Positions 6,757 to 8,101 of a stretch of DNA of 8,101 nucleotides are shown in pieces. The notes under the pieces were generated by a model, which was not told where the DNA came from, did not search any database, and saw only the letters and a program-made list of their open reading frames with translations. Source of the stretch: Pseudomonadota bacterium (GTDB lineage Bacteria > Pseudomonadota > Alphaproteobacteria > UBA8366 > JADFVY01); contig DAOVHN010000090.1 of NCBI GenBank assembly GCA_030671915.1, forward strand, positions 1 through 8,101, written 5' to 3'. A program made the translations under genes and the position numbers. The stretch's first letter is position 1. Every line of letters begins with the position of its first letter.

Positions 6757-8101
6757 CCCAATCCTATGTCCATGGAACCTCCGCCGCCCCGCTGTTCGGC
6801 GATACCATAGGCCATCATATGGACGCGGTGGTTTCGCGATGGGGAAATCGCGAAGCGCTCGTCGTGCGCCACCAGGATGTGCGCTGGAGCTATGCGGAGC
6901 TGAACGAGCGTGCCGAGGCTTTCGCCGCCGGCCTGCTGAAACTGGGGCTGGAGCCGGGCGATCGCGTCGGCATCTGGTCGCCCAACAATTCGGAGTGGGT
7001 GGTCACCCAGTTCGCCACCGCCAAGGCCGGCATGGTCCTGGTCAACATCAACCCGGCCTATCGCCTGGTCGAGCTGGAATACGCGCTGGGCAAGGTCGGC
7101 TGCAAGGCGCTGGTCACCGCGACCGCCTTCAAGACCAGCGATTACCTGGGCATGATCCGCGAACTGGCCCCGGAACTGTACACGGCGGAACCGGGATCGC
7201 TGAACGCGCCCAAACTGCCGGATTTGCGGTTCGTCATCCAGATCGGCGGCAAATCGGCGGGGACGATAGCCTTCGACGAAATCGCGGGCATGGCGGGTAT
7301 CGGCGAGCGCGAACGGCTGGCGGAAATCGCCGCCGGGCTGCAGTTCGACGACCCGATCAATATCCAGTTCACCAGCGGCACCACGGGCGCGCCCAAGGGC
7401 GCGACGCTGACCCACCACAACATCCTCAATAACGGCTTCTTCATCGGCGAGGCGATGCGGCTTGGCCCCGACGACCGAATCTGCATTCCGGTGCCGCTCT
7501 ATCATTGCTTCGGCATGGTTCTGGGCAATCTCGCCTGCCTGACCCACGGCGCGGCCATGGTCTACCCGGCCGAGGCCTTCGAGCCGCTATCGGTCCTTGA
7601 AACCGTCCAGGCGGAGCGCTGCACCGCGCTATACGGCGTGCCGACCATGTTCATCGCCGAACTGCAGCATCCCGATTTTGCGAATTACGACCTCACCAGC
7701 TTGCGCACCGGCATCATGGCGGGTTCCCCCTGCCCCGTCGAAGTCATGAAGCGCGTCGTCGACGAGATGCATATGTCGGAGGTCACCATCGCCTACGGCA
7801 TGACCGAAACCAGCCCGGTCAGCTTCCAGACCTCGGCCGACGACCCGCTGGACCGCCGCGTCGGCACGGTCGGCCGGGTCCAGCCCCATATCGAGGTCAA
7901 GATCACGAACGAAGATGGCAAGGTGGTGCCGCCGGGCACGCCGGGCGAGCTCTGCACCCGGGGCTATTCGGTAATGCTGGGCTACTGGGGCGACGAGGAA
8001 AAGACGGCGGAAGCGATCGACGATGCGGGCTGGATGCATACCGGCGATCTGGCCAACATCGACGAAGAGGGCTACTGCAACATCGTCGGGCGCATCAAGG
8101 A
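6744..8101 (+). CDS. AMP-forming acyl-CoA synthetase (fatty-acid CoA ligase type), 3' end outside window
   Basis: ATG 6744 opens a frame of 452 full codons that runs off the right edge. AAGGAG at 6731-6736 is 7 nt upstream, a strong site located inside qhpE. The product belongs to the ANL superfamily: the phosphate-binding loop [10 protein letters not shown] is at 210-219, the YGMTETSP motif that binds adenine and acyl-adenylate at 351-358, TGDL at 433-436 with ribose-binding D435, and the hinge GRIK at 449-452. The C-terminal lid domain with the catalytic lysine (about 100 residues) should follow. The overall sequence resembles medium/long-chain acyl-CoA ligases of the ACSF2 type. It would convert a carboxylic acid, ATP and CoA to acyl-CoA. 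Its 13-nt overlap with qhpE ties it to the qhp operon, where it could activate the acids derived from amine oxidation; the exact substrate cannot be read from the sequence. Confidence 0.9.
   Translation, partial: MQPLTQSYVHGTSAAPLFGDTIGHHMDAVVSRWGNREALVVRHQDVRWSYAELNERAEAFAAGLLKLGLEPGDRVGIWSPNNSEWVVTQFATAKAGMVLVNINPAYRLVELEYALGKVGCKALVTATAFKTSDYLGMIRELAPELYTAEPGSLNAPKLPDLRFVIQIGGKSAGTIAFDEIAGMAGIGERERLAEIAAGLQFDDPINIQFTSGTTGAPKGATLTHHNILNNGFFIGEAMRLGPDDRICIPVPLYHCFGMVLGNLACLTHGAAMVYPAEAFEPLSVLETVQAERCTALYGVPTMFIAELQHPDFANYDLTSLRTGIMAGSPCPVEVMKRVVDEMHMSEVTIAYGMTETSPVSFQTSADDPLDRRVGTVGRVQPHIEVKITNEDGKVVPPGTPGELCTRGYSVMLGYWGDEEKTAEAIDDAGWMHTGDLANIDEEGYCNIVGRIK

Overview
The window is GC-rich and tightly packed on the + strand, with strong G/C bias at third codon positions. 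It looks like the chromosome of a Gram-negative proteobacterium, probably an alphaproteobacterium (inference from gene content and codon use). It carries most of a quinohemoprotein amine dehydrogenase (QHNDH, qhp) operon. This periplasmic enzyme oxidises primary amines with a peptide-derived cysteine tryptophylquinone (CTQ) cofactor and two c-type haems.

Layout, left to right: the 3' part of qhpA (diheme alpha subunit; its haem half lies upstream); qhpD (radical SAM/SPASM enzyme that forms the intrapeptide thioether bonds); qhpC (the small gamma subunit that is crosslinked and carries CTQ), overlapping qhpD by ATGA; qhpB (beta-propeller beta subunit with a signal peptide); qhpF (ABC half-transporter); a highly structured gap of about 140 bases; qhpE (subtilisin-like protease that removes the gamma leader peptide); and the first 452 codons of an AMP-forming acyl-CoA ligase that overlaps the end of qhpE by 13 nt. 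The flavin monooxygenase qhpG and regulator qhpR, both known from other qhp loci, are not in the window.

The genes describe one pathway. QhpC is made with a 28-residue leader and crosslinked by QhpD in the cytoplasm. QhpE trims it, QhpF probably exports it, and it then assembles with Sec-exported QhpA and QhpB in the periplasm. The enzyme turns amines into aldehydes. Once these are oxidised to acids, the ligase could activate them for beta-oxidation.

The least explained part is the qhpF-qhpE junction. A 41-nt inverted repeat (38 of 41 paired, 27 perfect) has its right arm covering the qhpE ribosome-binding site and first nine codons. Its left arm lies inside a possible 39-codon ORF that starts on the qhpF stop codon. 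Further perfect hairpins lie between the arms. This may be a translational switch for the maturation protease, or the scar of an inverted duplication. No rRNA, tRNA, CRISPR array or transposase was seen.
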